Shown: positions 23,190 to 31,929, counted from the stretch's first letter. The stretch is 64,000 bases of DNA from Gemmatimonadota bacterium (GCA_030428885.1 JAUIEJ010000012.1:1-64000); one strand, 5' to 3'. Notes: generated from the sequence alone by a model not told the origin. Numbers and translations: made by a program.

Positions 23190-24104
23190 CTATCCCGGCG
23201 GCGAGAGGGCCACCAGCGCCGCCGTAGCCAGGAGCACCAGGACGCCCACTACGGCCTCCCAGGCGGCGGGGCCCGAACCGAACCGCACCTCGTCGCCTCG
23301 GCTCCGGAGCGCCGGGAGGGTCGCCCGCCAGTTGAACAGCCCCAGGAGGGCCATGACGCCCACCAGGGCGAGCTTCACCGCCAGTGCGCGCCCCCACCCC
23401 GGGGTGAGGAGAGCGCCGGGGCCTCCCCCGTGGACCCACGACGCGGCGGCTCCCGTCCCCACCACCGTCGGCACGCAGACCAGGGCCAGGGTCGAGAAGC
23501 GCCCCACGGCGCCCGGAAGATCGAAGGAGCGGCCGGCGTCGGCCACGGCCACGCCCTGACCTGCCGCGGCGGCGCGATCGAGGCGGGCGGCCGCCACCAG
23601 AACCAGGAGTCCTCCGACCCAGAGGCTCGCCGCCACGCCGTGGAGAGCATCGGCGGCCACGACCCAGGCCCCTTCGGCGGCCGCCCAGGAATGGCCCGTG
23701 AAGGCCAGGGTCCCGGCACTCAGGAGTCCCAGAGACAGGACGGCCCGGCTCCGGGTCCGGACGGCCGGAATCCACAGACCGGCGGCGACCACGGCCTGCA
23801 CGCTGAAGGTCCGGCCCCAATCGGTGCGGAGGAGGAGCGCCTGGACCTGGGGGAGCCAGGGTTCGAAGGGGTCCCGGAAGGCCACGGCCTGGGCCACGAG
23901 GAGCACGCCAAGGCCCAGGAGGAGACCCACGGCGCCGCTTCGCCGCCACCGCTCCGACACCACCGCCAGGGCGTCGGGACCGCGGGAGGCGGTGCCCGTC
24001 GCCGTGGCTCGCAGCTCCGGAGCGAGTCCGGCGCCCACGATCACCGCCAGGGCCGTCAGGTGAAGGCCCCGCCCCGCCAGGGCGGCCACGTCCAGGGTCG
24101 TCAC
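23190..24104 (-). CDS. copD: CopD-family copper transport membrane protein
   Basis: A 304-residue polytopic inner-membrane protein with about eight helices and CopD-type features: RGLHLTALAVIVGAG at the start, GHSWAA and DALHGVAASLWVGGLLVL in the middle with conserved histidines, and a final helix ending near ALSPPG. CopD works with CopC in copper handling, by uptake or by supply to cuproenzymes. The GTG start lies 10 bases after the copC stop. The pair is the complete operon as far as visible. The symbol reflects family, not proven equivalence to the Pseudomonas protein. Confidence 0.8.
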   Translation of the reverse strand: MTTLDVAALAGRGLHLTALAVIVGAGLAPELRATATGTASRGPDALAVVSERWRRSGAVGLLLGLGVLLVAQAVAFRDPFEPWLPQVQALLLRTDWGRTFSVQAVVAAGLWIPAVRTRSRAVLSLGLLSAGTLAFTGHSWAAAEGAWVVAADALHGVAASLWVGGLLVLVAAARLDRAAAAGQGVAVADAGRSFDLPGAVGRFSTLALVCVPTVVGTGAAASWVHGGGPGALLTPGWGRALAVKLALVGVMALLGLFNWRATLPALRSRGDEVRFGSGPAAWEAVVGVLVLLATAALVALSPPG

Positions 24105-24114
24105 GACGCCGACG

Positions 24115-24519
24115 TCACCGAGAGGCGTCGCCCTGCACGCTGAAGGGGATCTCCCCGGTCACCACGTGGCCGTCGGCGGCCATGGCGCGCCAATGGACCG
24201 TGTACCCTCCGGCGGCCAGAGACGTGGGGACGGAGGCGCGAAGAGAGGTGGCGGTGTCGGGCACCGGCGCCGTGGCGCCGAGCTCGACCTGCTCGCCCGC
24301 GCTGTCCACCAGCCGGATCCGGGCCCCCTCGGTCTGGGGCTCCTGGGAGAACCAGAGCTGGATCCGCGGGGGCGACGACGGGAGCACCGTGTCGGCGGCG
24401 GGCGATGAGCGGCGCAGTTCGAAGTGCAGCGACGACGCCGCCGTCGCCGGGATCCCGAAGGCCAGGACGGAGGCCGCCAAGGCGGCGGTCAGGGCGAACG
24501 ACCGGGGGGCGCGGAGCAT
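24115..24519 (-). CDS. copC: CopC-domain periplasmic copper-binding protein
   Basis: A 134-residue exported protein with a signal peptide ending near PATAAS. The mature CopC beta-barrel starts LHFELRRSSPAADTVL (canonical form H-x-SSPA) and ends DGHVVTGEIPFSV (canonical DGHxVxG). The two histidines match the Cu(II) site positions, while the Met-rich Cu(I) loop is absent, as in short CopC proteins. It precedes copD with a 10-base gap and is divergent from gpmI. Likely delivers or sequesters periplasmic copper. Confidence 0.82.
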   Translation of the reverse strand: MLRAPRSFALTAALAASVLAFGIPATAASSLHFELRRSSPAADTVLPSSPPRIQLWFSQEPQTEGARIRLVDSAGEQVELGATAPVPDTATSLRASVPTSLAAGGYTVHWRAMAADGHVVTGEIPFSVQGDASR

Positions 24520-24581
24520 GGAGTTCTCCAGGGTGGATCCGGAGGGGCGGCGGGGATGGGTGAGACGAAGATAGGGGCGGT

Positions 24582-24609
24582 TTGAGGCCGCCTCCAGCCC
24601 GATTACATT
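24582..24609 (+). promoter_or_regulatory. Candidate sigma-70-type promoter for gpmI
   Basis: TTGAGG (24582-24587) and TACATT (24604-24609) are separated by 16 bases in the copC/gpmI divergent spacer, about 60 bases before the gpmI start. This is an AT-rich patch in otherwise very GC-rich DNA. Each hexamer matches four of six consensus bases. The call is by eye. Confidence 0.4.
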
Positions 24610-24671
24610 CCGGCGCCCTCGTCACCCACCCCCGGCGAGTCCTGCCGTCGGCACGCGGGAGAACCCACCCG

Positions 24672-26210
24672 ATGCAGAAGGTCCTGCTGGTCATCCTCGA
24701 TGGATGGGGTCATTCGGACTTCGGCCCCGACCCCGATCCCGGGAACGCCGTCGAACAGGCGGAGGTGCCCCGGTTCCGCCGGCTCCTGGCGGAACACCCC
24801 CACACCCGCCTGGCCTGCTCCGGCGAGGACGTGGGCCTGCCGCCGGGCCTCATGGGGAACTCCGAGGTGGGACACCTGAACCTGGGAGCGGGCCGGATCG
24901 TCTTCCAGGACATCGCCCGCATCGACCGGGCGGTGGCCGACGGCAGCTTCGCCGAGGTCCTCGATCTGCCGGGCGTGGTGCGCCGGGTGCGGGAGCGGGG
25001 GGGGCGGCTGCATCTGCTGGGACTCGTCTCCGACGGAGGCGTCCACAGCCACATTCGCCACTTCGACGCCGTCTTCGATCGGTTGCCCCGGGATCTCCCG
25101 GTGCGGGTCCACTGCATCACCGACGGGCGCGACACCTCGCCCACCAGCGGGGCCGGGTTCGTGGATCACATCGCCCTGCGGTGCGAGCCGGCCCCGGGAT
25201 GGCGGATCGCCACCGTGGTGGGCCGCTACTGGGCCATGGACCGGGACAAGCGCTGGGAGCGGACCCGGCGGGCCTGGCGCGCCATCGCCCGGGGCCGGGC
25301 CGACGAAGTGGCCGACGACGTGGGCTTCATCCGGGACCGGTACCGCTCCGACGAGACCGACGAGTTCCTGGAGCCCACGGTCCTGGCCGACGTCGAAGGC
25401 GAGGGGATGGGGCCCGACGACGCGGTGATCTTCCTGAACTTCCGGGCCGACCGCATGCGGCAGCTCGGGGCGGCGCTGACCATGCCCGGCTTCGACGGGT
25501 TCGACCGCGACGGGGGGCCGGTGGAGGATGCCACCACCCTGACTCGGTACACCCCCGAGCTGCCGGTCCGGGTGGCGTTTCCCCCGAAGAACATCGATCA
25601 GGGATTGGGTCGGGTGCTCTCCGAGGCCGGGCTCTCCCAGCTTCGGGTGGCCGAAACCGAGAAGTACGCCCACGTGACCTACTTCTTCAACGGGGGCGAG
25701 GAAACGCCGGAGACGGGAGAGGAGCGGGTGCTCGTGCCCTCGCCCAAGGTGGCCACCTACGATCTCCAACCCGAGATGAGCGCCGCGGGGGTCTGTGGGG
25801 CCGTGTTGGAGGGCCTGGCCGCCGACGAGGTCTCGTTCATCCTGGTGAACTTCGCCAACCCCGACATGGTGGGGCACACGGGCGTGATCCCCGCCGCGGT
25901 GAAGGCCGTGGAAACGGTGGACGGGTGCCTGGGACGCCTGCTGGACGCCGTGGCCGACGCCGCGGGAAGGTGGGTGGCCCTGGTGACGGCCGATCACGGG
26001 AACTGCGAGACGATGCTCACCCCCGATGGCGAGCCCCACACCGCCCACACCACCGAGCCCGTGGACTTCACCGTGTTCGACCCGACGGGAGCCACCACGG
26101 GCCTTCGGGACGGGGGGCGCCTCGCCGACGTGGCCCCCACCGTGCTGGACTATCTGGACCTTCCGGCTCCCGAGCCCATGACGGGCACCTCGCTGGCGGT
26201 CCGGGACTGA
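24672..26210 (+). CDS. gpmI: 2,3-bisphosphoglycerate-independent phosphoglycerate mutase
   Basis: A 512-residue cytoplasmic Mn-dependent enzyme that interconverts 3- and 2-phosphoglycerate in glycolysis and gluconeogenesis. It shows VILDGWG (metal Asp), MGNSEVGHLNLGAGR (phosphorylated Ser), the insert domain with VSDGGVHSH and TDGRDTSPTSG, NFRADRMRQL, EKYAHVTYFFNGG, NFANPDMVGHTG and TADHGNCE (metal ligands). Length is typical of the family. An upstream ATG-less extension is not needed; the ATG at 24672 begins exactly at the domain. Its stop overlaps the TPR gene (TGATG), so gpmI heads a coupled run with the TPR and M16 genes. Confidence 0.97.
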   Translation: MQKVLLVILDGWGHSDFGPDPDPGNAVEQAEVPRFRRLLAEHPHTRLACSGEDVGLPPGLMGNSEVGHLNLGAGRIVFQDIARIDRAVADGSFAEVLDLPGVVRRVRERGGRLHLLGLVSDGGVHSHIRHFDAVFDRLPRDLPVRVHCITDGRDTSPTSGAGFVDHIALRCEPAPGWRIATVVGRYWAMDRDKRWERTRRAWRAIARGRADEVADDVGFIRDRYRSDETDEFLEPTVLADVEGEGMGPDDAVIFLNFRADRMRQLGAALTMPGFDGFDRDGGPVEDATTLTRYTPELPVRVAFPPKNIDQGLGRVLSEAGLSQLRVAETEKYAHVTYFFNGGEETPETGEERVLVPSPKVATYDLQPEMSAAGVCGAVLEGLAADEVSFILVNFANPDMVGHTGVIPAAVKAVETVDGCLGRLLDAVADAAGRWVALVTADHGNCETMLTPDGEPHTAHTTEPVDFTVFDPTGATTGLRDGGRLADVAPTVLDYLDLPAPEPMTGTSLAVRD

Positions 26211-27049
26211 TGGAGGATCCGGGAGTGCTCGACCAGGCCCTGGGCCTGGCGGACGAGGGCGACTGGCCCGCCGCCGCCGAGCTGCTCCGGGAGGCCCTGG
26301 CCCAGGGGGAACCCTCTCCCGGGGTCCTCTGCTGGCTCGGTGTGGTGGAGCGGGAGATGGGACTCACGGGAGTGGCCTACGAGCGCTTCAAGCAGGCCCT
26401 GGCGCAGGATCCCCAGGACCCGTTCATCCTCACCACCGCGGGCAACGCCCTGGCGGCGTTCGACGACCCCGACGCCGAGCCCGCGCTCCGGGCGGGAGCC
26501 GTCATCGGCCGGGACGTGCCGCTCTCGAGGTGGATGTACGGCGCATACCTGACCCGGGAGGGGATGCTGGCCGAGGCCCGGGTGGAGCTGGACGCCGCCC
26601 TGGAGCTGGATCCGGACGACCCGGTGATCCGGTACGAGTCCGCCGTGTGGCACTGGGCGTCGGATCGGCGGAGCGACGCTATCGCCGGGCTGTTTCGCGC
26701 CGCCGAGCTCGACCCGGACGACGGCTGGATCCGGGTCGTGCTGGGACTGATGCTGGTGCTGGACGACCGCCTCGACGAGGCCGTGGTGGAACTCGAAGCC
26801 GGAGCCCGGTCCCGAGACGACGACGTGGAGGCCCAGATCGTGGCCGCCCTGGCACTGGCCGCCGAAGGCATGGAGGACGGCGCCTTCGAGATGCTGGAAC
26901 GGGCGCGGTTGCGGGCCGAAGGAACCGACGCCCTGACCGTCAACGAAGCCGAGGATCGCATGAACGACAGTCCCGACGCCGCCCGGCGTTTTCTCGTATC
27001 GACCCTCGCTCCCTCGGCGCTTCGCGAGCGCCTGGCGGCCCGGCCGTGA
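26210..27049 (+). CDS. TPR-repeat protein
   Basis: A 279-residue protein without a signal peptide, made almost wholly of tetratricopeptide units, for example SPGVLCWLGVVEREMGLTG, GNALAAFDDPDAEPALRAG and EARVELDAALELDPDDP. Such helical repeats bind partner proteins; no catalytic domain is present. The ATG overlaps the gpmI stop, and the stop overlaps the next gene's GTG. A scaffold or regulatory role for the neighbouring peptidases is possible but unsupported by sequence. Confidence 0.8.
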   Translation: MEDPGVLDQALGLADEGDWPAAAELLREALAQGEPSPGVLCWLGVVEREMGLTGVAYERFKQALAQDPQDPFILTTAGNALAAFDDPDAEPALRAGAVIGRDVPLSRWMYGAYLTREGMLAEARVELDAALELDPDDPVIRYESAVWHWASDRRSDAIAGLFRAAELDPDDGWIRVVLGLMLVLDDRLDEAVVELEAGARSRDDDVEAQIVAALALAAEGMEDGAFEMLERARLRAEGTDALTVNEAEDRMNDSPDAARRFLVSTLAPSALRERLAARP

Positions 27050-28338
27050 CGAAGCCGGACGCGGGACTCGGCTTCCCCATGGAGCGACACACCCTGGGCA
27101 ACGGACTCCGGGTGGTGGCGGCCCCGGATCCGTCGTTTCCGGTGGTGGCCATCAACCTCTGGTACGGGGTCGGATCCCGGGACGAGCGTCCGGGCCGAAC
27201 GGGGTTCGCCCACCTCTTCGAACACATGATGTTCCAGGGGTCGGCCCACGTGGAGAAGAACGGCCACTTCGAACACGTGGAACGGGCCGGGGGCTCCCTC
27301 AACGGGTCGACCTGGTACGACCGGACCAATTACTACGAGACCCTGCCGTCGCACCACCTCGATCTCGGCCTGTGGCTGGAGGCCGATCGCATGGGATTCA
27401 TGCTCGACGCCATGACCCAGGAGAAGCTGGACAACCAGCGCGACGTGGTGAAGAACGAGAAACGCCAGCGGTACGACAACCAGCCCTACGGCGACTGGGA
27501 CGAGCACGTGCAGCGTCTGACCTGGCCAGAAGACCACCCCTATCACCACACGGTCATCGGGTCCATGGAAGACCTGGACGCCGCCTCCCTGGACGACGTG
27601 GCGGAGTTCTTCCGCACCTACTACGTGCCCAACAACGCGGTGCTCACCGTGGCGGGGGACGCCGATCCCCGGCGGGTGTTCGAGGCCGCCGAACACTGGT
27701 TCGGGGACATCCCCGCCGGGGCCGCTCCCCCTCCCGTGCCCGGGAGGATCGATGCGGGACCGGTGCTCGGGGCCACACCCCGGGCCGACCTCTCCCGGGA
27801 CGTGCCCCTGCCGCGCCTCATCGTGGCGCTCCGGATTCCGCCGTACACCGATCCGCGCTTCGACGCCGTGGACATGGCGGCACAGATCCTGGGGCAGGGA
27901 AGGGGCTCCCGCCTGTACCGGTCCCTGGTGCGGGAGAAGCGGGTGGCCCGGGCCGCCTCCACCTACGCCCTGCCCCTGGTGACCGGAGGGTCCATGATGC
28001 TCGCCTTCGTCACCGGGTATCCCGAGACGGATCTGGCCGAACTCGAGGCCGCCCTGGGCGACGAATTGGACTCCATGGCGGACGTCACCGACGCCGAGGT
28101 GGAGCGGGGACGGGTGCTGGCCGAAGCCCGGGAGGTGCGGGGCCTGGAGTCCATGGCCCAGCGGGCCGACGTGCTCTCCATGTACACCACCGTCTTCGAC
28201 GACCCGGGCCGCCTCAACGATGCCGTGACCCGGATCCGGGCGGTGGACACCGACGACGTGCGGGCCGTGTCCCGGTCGTTCTTCGGGGCCGACAACCGGG
28301 CGGTGGTGGCCTACCGCCCGTCGGGAGACGCGTCGTGA
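27046..28338 (+). CDS. M16-family zinc peptidase, catalytic subunit
   Basis: A 430-residue protein with the inverted zinc motif HxxEH in FAHLFEHMMFQG and a downstream glutamate-rich segment (NQRDVVKNEKRQRYDN) typical of processing-peptidase-like M16B enzymes. No signal peptide is evident, so it may act in the cytoplasm or be released otherwise. The GTG at 27046 overlaps the TPR stop by four bases; ATG at 27079 is an alternative start nearer the domain. It overlaps the second M16 gene by four bases, and the two probably form a heterodimer. Confidence 0.88.
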   Translation: MTKPDAGLGFPMERHTLGNGLRVVAAPDPSFPVVAINLWYGVGSRDERPGRTGFAHLFEHMMFQGSAHVEKNGHFEHVERAGGSLNGSTWYDRTNYYETLPSHHLDLGLWLEADRMGFMLDAMTQEKLDNQRDVVKNEKRQRYDNQPYGDWDEHVQRLTWPEDHPYHHTVIGSMEDLDAASLDDVAEFFRTYYVPNNAVLTVAGDADPRRVFEAAEHWFGDIPAGAAPPPVPGRIDAGPVLGATPRADLSRDVPLPRLIVALRIPPYTDPRFDAVDMAAQILGQGRGSRLYRSLVREKRVARAASTYALPLVTGGSMMLAFVTGYPETDLAELEAALGDELDSMADVTDAEVERGRVLAEAREVRGLESMAQRADVLSMYTTVFDDPGRLNDAVTRIRAVDTDDVRAVSRSFFGADNRAVVAYRPSGDAS

Positions 28339-29699
28339 GCGCCGGTCCCGATCGTTCCGGCCCTCCCGCCCCCGGGCCCCTCCGGCCATTCCGGGTGCCG
28401 CCCATCCACCGGATGCGCCTGGACAGCGGACTGCCGGTGAGCGTCGTGCAGGTGCCCCGGCTCCCGGTGGTCACGGCCGCCTTCGTCTTCCGGGGTGCCG
28501 GCGAGTCGGCGGTGGACGTCGAGCGGGCGGGCCTTCCCTCCCTCACGGCCGACGCCCTGGAGGGCGGGACGACCCGGCGCAGCGGCACGGCCCTGGCCGA
28601 GGCGCTGGAGGCCGCGGGGGCCGATGCCTCGGTGGCGGCCGGGTGGGACACGACCACGGCCTCGGTGTCCTGCCTGACGGACCGCTGGGCCGAGGGGTTG
28701 GACCTCCTGGCCGAGATGGTGCTGGCGCCGGCCTTTCCCGACGGAGAGGTCGACCGCTCCCGCAACCAGGCGCTGGCCCGCATCCGGCAGCGGTCGAAGG
28801 ACCCGTCGGCCCTGGCGGCGGACCGATCGGCGGCCCTGTTCTACGCCGACGGGGAGCCCTACGGCCGGCCCCTCCGGGGCACCGAGGCGTCGGTGAGGCC
28901 CCTGGACCGGAGCGCGCTTCGAGCCTTCGCCGACGAGGCCTACCGACCCGAGGGCGCCGCCCTGGTGGTGGCGGGCGACGTGGACGCCGACGAGGTGCGG
29001 GAGGTCGCCGACGGCGTTCTGGCCGGGTGGAGCGGCGGGGCCGTGGTGCCGGCGCCGCCCGAGGGTCGGGCCCGGTTCGAGGAGCGCACGGTCCACGTGA
29101 TCCATCGGCCCGGTTCGGTACAGAGCGAACTCCGGCTGGGTCATCCCGGTGCGCCCCGCACCACCCCCGATCACCCGGCGCTGGTGGTGGCCAACGCCGT
29201 TCTGGGGGGCACCTTCGGATCGCGCCTGAACATGAACCTCCGGGAAACCCGGGGCTTCACCTACGGGGTGCGCTCCCAGTTCGCGTTCCGCAGGGGACCC
29301 GGGCCCTTCACCGTCTCCACGGCGGTGGACACCGACGTCACCGCCGAGGCGGTGCGGGAGGCCCTGGGCGAAGTCCTCCGCTTCGTGGCCGACGGCCCCA
29401 CCGACGACGAGGTGCGGTCGGCCCGGGACTACATCGCCGGGGTGTTTCCCCTCCAGCTCGAAACCACGGGTCGGATCGCCGGGCGAGTGGCCCAGCTCAT
29501 GGTGTACGGGCTTCCCGACGACGCGTGGACCCGCTATCGGGACGACATCCGGGCGGTGGACCGGGCCGGCGCCCACGAGGCATTCCGGCGATGGGTGGCT
29601 CCGGAGCGTCTGACGGTGGTGGTGGTGGGCGACGCCGAGGCGGTCACCCCCGCCCTGGAGGCCCTGGACGTGGGCCCGGTGACCGTCCACGACCGGTGA
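28335..29699 (+). CDS. M16-family peptidase-like, non-catalytic partner subunit
   Basis: A 454-residue M16 protein that lacks HxxEH: the equivalent site reads GLPSLTADALEGG. It keeps the R/Y substrate-binding segment (NLRETRGFTYGVRSQF), the signature of the partner subunit in heterodimeric M16B peptidases. It begins at GTG 28335, overlapping the catalytic subunit by four bases. The division of labour (zinc site in one, R/Y pair in the other) matches known two-subunit M16 enzymes. No signal peptide seen; the first 20 residues are proline-rich. Confidence 0.87.
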   Translation: MSAGPDRSGPPAPGPLRPFRVPPIHRMRLDSGLPVSVVQVPRLPVVTAAFVFRGAGESAVDVERAGLPSLTADALEGGTTRRSGTALAEALEAAGADASVAAGWDTTTASVSCLTDRWAEGLDLLAEMVLAPAFPDGEVDRSRNQALARIRQRSKDPSALAADRSAALFYADGEPYGRPLRGTEASVRPLDRSALRAFADEAYRPEGAALVVAGDVDADEVREVADGVLAGWSGGAVVPAPPEGRARFEERTVHVIHRPGSVQSELRLGHPGAPRTTPDHPALVVANAVLGGTFGSRLNMNLRETRGFTYGVRSQFAFRRGPGPFTVSTAVDTDVTAEAVREALGEVLRFVADGPTDDEVRSARDYIAGVFPLQLETTGRIAGRVAQLMVYGLPDDAWTRYRDDIRAVDRAGAHEAFRRWVAPERLTVVVVGDAEAVTPALEALDVGPVTVHDR

Positions 29700-29787
29700 T
29701 CCCCCGGGCCCCCGTGCAACCCCCGGGCGGCCCGATCGTATCCCAGAAAGAAGCGCGGCGCCGGGCGGCGGCGCGTCTGGAGGACGC

Positions 29788-30381
29788 ATGAGCGACGCCG
29801 ACGGTCCGGGACGCCTGGAACGCCGGCCGATCTACAAGGGCCGCATCGTGGACCTGTCGGTGGATACGGTGCGGTTTCCCGACGGATCGGTGGGAGAGCT
29901 GGAGTTCATCGCCCACGCCGGGGCGTCGTGCGTGCTTCCCGTGGTGGGAGGGCTCGACGACGACGACCCCGATGTCCTGCTGCTCCGCCAGTACCGCTAC
30001 GCCGCCGGCGGCGTGATGTGGGAGGTGCCGGCGGGGATGCCGGACCGGGTGGGGGAGCCGTGGGAGGAGGTGGCTCGGCGGGAGCTGGAGGAGGAGACGG
30101 GGTGGCGGTCGGACCATCTTCGACCCCTCACCCGGATCCACACGACGCCGGGGTTCACCGACGAATTGATCCGGCTGTGGGTGGCGTGGGACCTGGAGGA
30201 AGGCGCGTCCAACCTGGACGACGACGAGTTCGTCGAGGTGGTGCGGATGCCCTTCTCCCGGGCGCTGGACATGGTGCGGGACGGGACGATCACCGACTGC
30301 AAGAGCATCGCCACGCTGTTGTACGCGGCCTGCTTCGTCCTGAAGGGCCCGGCGCGCCGGGATGGCAGCCCCCGGCCATAG
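29788..30381 (+). CDS. Nudix hydrolase, ADP-ribose pyrophosphatase-like
   Basis: A 197-residue cytoplasmic hydrolase of nucleoside-diphosphate derivatives. The Nudix box is present as EPWEEVARRELEEETGW, with one extra residue in the G-x5-E spacing. The upstream segment LLLRQYRYAAGGVMWEVPAG is characteristic of ADP-ribose pyrophosphatases (NudF-like), which clear ADP-ribose or sugar nucleotides. It stands alone 88 bases after the M16 pair. Nothing nearby identifies the exact substrate. Confidence 0.9.
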   Translation: MSDADGPGRLERRPIYKGRIVDLSVDTVRFPDGSVGELEFIAHAGASCVLPVVGGLDDDDPDVLLLRQYRYAAGGVMWEVPAGMPDRVGEPWEEVARRELEEETGWRSDHLRPLTRIHTTPGFTDELIRLWVAWDLEEGASNLDDDEFVEVVRMPFSRALDMVRDGTITDCKSIATLLYAACFVLKGPARRDGSPRP

Positions 30382-30483
30382 CGGCGGCAGGGTGGGGCGA
30401 ATCGGCGTGTCCGGGGGTGCGACAGGGCGTCCCCTGGAGAGGACGTTCCCGCCTCGACATGGCGTGGGAACGGGCTGAACCCC

Positions 30484-30500
30484 CTGGCACGGAAGGTGCA
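30484..30500 (+). promoter_or_regulatory. Candidate sigma-54 (-24/-12) promoter for the ECF sigma gene
   Basis: CTGGCACGGAAGGTGCA fits the RpoN consensus (CTGGCACG-N4-TTGCA) except for one base. The invariant GG (30486-30487) and GC (30498-30499) are separated by exactly 10 bases. It lies about 100 bases before the ECF sigma start, leaving a leader of roughly 85 bases. A bulged hairpin (30445-30471) sits just upstream. No enhancer-binding protein is encoded in this window. Confidence 0.5.
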
Positions 30501-30597
30501 TTCGACCTTGGGTGCCGGCACGAGCAGGACGACTCCGGATCGACCGGAGCCGACAACGGGATTCGCCGGCGAATCCCTCCCTCAGGAGAGGTGGATC

Positions 30598-31254
30598 ATG
30601 GGTGCTCAGACGTCGAAGAAGCCTCGGACGGACCTCGCGGCCCGCGAAGGCGACGCCGTCCAGCATCGCAAGCACCTGAGGACGTTGGGCGACAGCGACG
30701 TCGTCCAGGCGTTCCTCGACGGTGAGCAGCGGGCCTTCGGAGAGCTGGTCCGGCGATACGACAGCCGGCTCCTGAACTTCGTCTACCGCACGGTGGGCGA
30801 CCGGGAGCGGGCCCAAGACCTGGTCCAGGAGACCTTCGTCCGGGTGTATCGCCACCTGGAGCGGTTCGACCAGTCGAAGAAGTTCTCGACCTGGATCTAC
30901 ACCATCGCCAGCAACCTGGCGAAGAACGAGCTCCGGAATCGCTCGCGGAATCCCCTGGTCCTCTTCCAGGCCATCAAGCAGAACTGGGATGCGGACCACC
31001 GGCCCCTGGAGTGGGAGGACACCCAGTACAAGCCCGACGACCTCTTCCGGAAGCGGCATCTCAAGGAGAAGGTCGACGAGGCTGTGGCCCAGTTGCCCGA
31101 ACACCACCGGATCGTGTTCGTGCTCCGGGAGCTCGAGGGGAAGACCTACGAGGAGATCTCCGACATCACCGGAGTGAACCTCGGGACCGTGAAGAGCCGG
31201 CTGAACCGGGCTCGGAACAACTTCGCCCAGATCATCGCGCCCATGATCGGCTGA
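30598..31254 (+). CDS. ECF-type RNA polymerase sigma factor
   Basis: A 218-residue sigma-70 family ECF factor. Region 2 is clear (FGELVRRYDSRLLNFVYRT, then RAQDLVQETFVRVYRHL, then KFSTWIYTIASNLAKNELR), followed by a variable linker and region 4 (LPEHHRIVFVLRELEGKTYEEI, then GTVKSRLNRARNNF). It directs RNA polymerase to alternative promoters, typically under envelope or oxidative stress. The ATG at 30598 has a strong AGGAGAGGTGG ribosome-binding site. The probable anti-sigma gene follows after a hairpin. About 35 residues precede region 2. Confidence 0.92.
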   Translation: MGAQTSKKPRTDLAAREGDAVQHRKHLRTLGDSDVVQAFLDGEQRAFGELVRRYDSRLLNFVYRTVGDRERAQDLVQETFVRVYRHLERFDQSKKFSTWIYTIASNLAKNELRNRSRNPLVLFQAIKQNWDADHRPLEWEDTQYKPDDLFRKRHLKEKVDEAVAQLPEHHRIVFVLRELEGKTYEEISDITGVNLGTVKSRLNRARNNFAQIIAPMIG

Positions 31255-31275
31255 CCTCCGTGGTGGAGTCGACGC

Positions 31276-31309
31276 CGGGGCCCCGGACGGTTCGCCGTCC
31301 GGGGCCCCG
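31276..31309 (+). terminator. Strong hairpin between ECF sigma and anti-sigma genes
   Basis: A perfect 15-base inverted repeat (31276-31290 and 31295-31309) encloses a TTCG tetraloop, one of the most stable RNA loops. It is followed by CTTCGTTTCGG, a weakly T-containing tail. It lies 22 bases after the sigma stop and about 50 before the next gene, so it probably terminates or attenuates transcription into the anti-sigma gene. Confidence 0.75.
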
Positions 31310-31361
31310 CTTCGTTTCGGGAACCGGGAACCCCATTCGGGGGCACGCTGTAGAACCTGCC

Positions 31362-31922
31362 ATGACCTGTTCCGAATTCATGGAGTCCTTCTCGGACTAC
31401 GTCGACGACACGGGGGCCCCCGAGGTGCGGGAGGCCGCTCTGCGTCACCGGAACGGGTGCGTCCGCTGTCGCCGCTACGAAGAGGTGTATCGCGGCGGGC
31501 TGCGCATCCTCGCCACCGAGCCCGAGGAGTTGGAGGTCCCCGAGGACTTCCACCCCCGCCTGCAGCACCGGCTCTATCACGTGGACGACGAGCGGGCGCT
31601 GGCGCGCTCGGCCGCCGGCATCCATCCGTCCCTTCTGGTGGTGGGAGCCGCCGCCGTGTTCGCGGCCCTGGTCGGCGTGCCCGCTCTGCTGGAGCCGGAC
31701 CCCGAGGTGGAGTTGTCGCCCATCGTGGTGAGTGCCCCGTCCCCGCGTCTGCCGAGCCTGCGCATTCCCCTCCCGAGCATGCTTCCGGCGTCCCTGTCGC
31801 CGGCGGCGCTGGAGCTCCGGGGCGACGATCTCTGGCGCCAGCCCACGGCTCTCTTCTACGACTACGCCCCGGTACGGGCCCGCTACCGCGAAGCCGCCTC
31901 GTCCCGTCTCGGGCTGGAGTAG
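31362..31922 (+). CDS. Probable zinc-finger anti-sigma factor
   Basis: A 186-residue protein whose N-terminus carries the ZAS-type zinc motif H-x3-C-x2-C (HRNGCVRC) plus CSEFMESFSDYVDD. A single membrane helix (about 88-108, SLLVVGAAAVFAALVGVPALL) and a periplasmic Pro/Ser-rich tail follow. This is the layout of membrane-bound anti-sigma factors that hold ECF sigmas inactive. Position just after the ECF gene supports partnership. The tail beyond the helix shows no known sensor domain. It is separated from the sigma gene by a strong hairpin, so levels of the two may differ. Confidence 0.75.
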   Translation: MTCSEFMESFSDYVDDTGAPEVREAALRHRNGCVRCRRYEEVYRGGLRILATEPEELEVPEDFHPRLQHRLYHVDDERALARSAAGIHPSLLVVGAAAVFAALVGVPALLEPDPEVELSPIVVSAPSPRLPSLRIPLPSMLPASLSPAALELRGDDLWRQPTALFYDYAPVRARYREAASSRLGLE

Positions 31923-31929
31923 GAGTACG

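Noticed and set aside
30445-30471. Bulged hairpin GTTCCC-GCC/GGC-GT-GGGAAC as terminator of the Nudix gene or an activator site
   Set aside because: Weak stem with a bulge and no supporting T-run; mentioned only as context for the sigma-54-like promoter.
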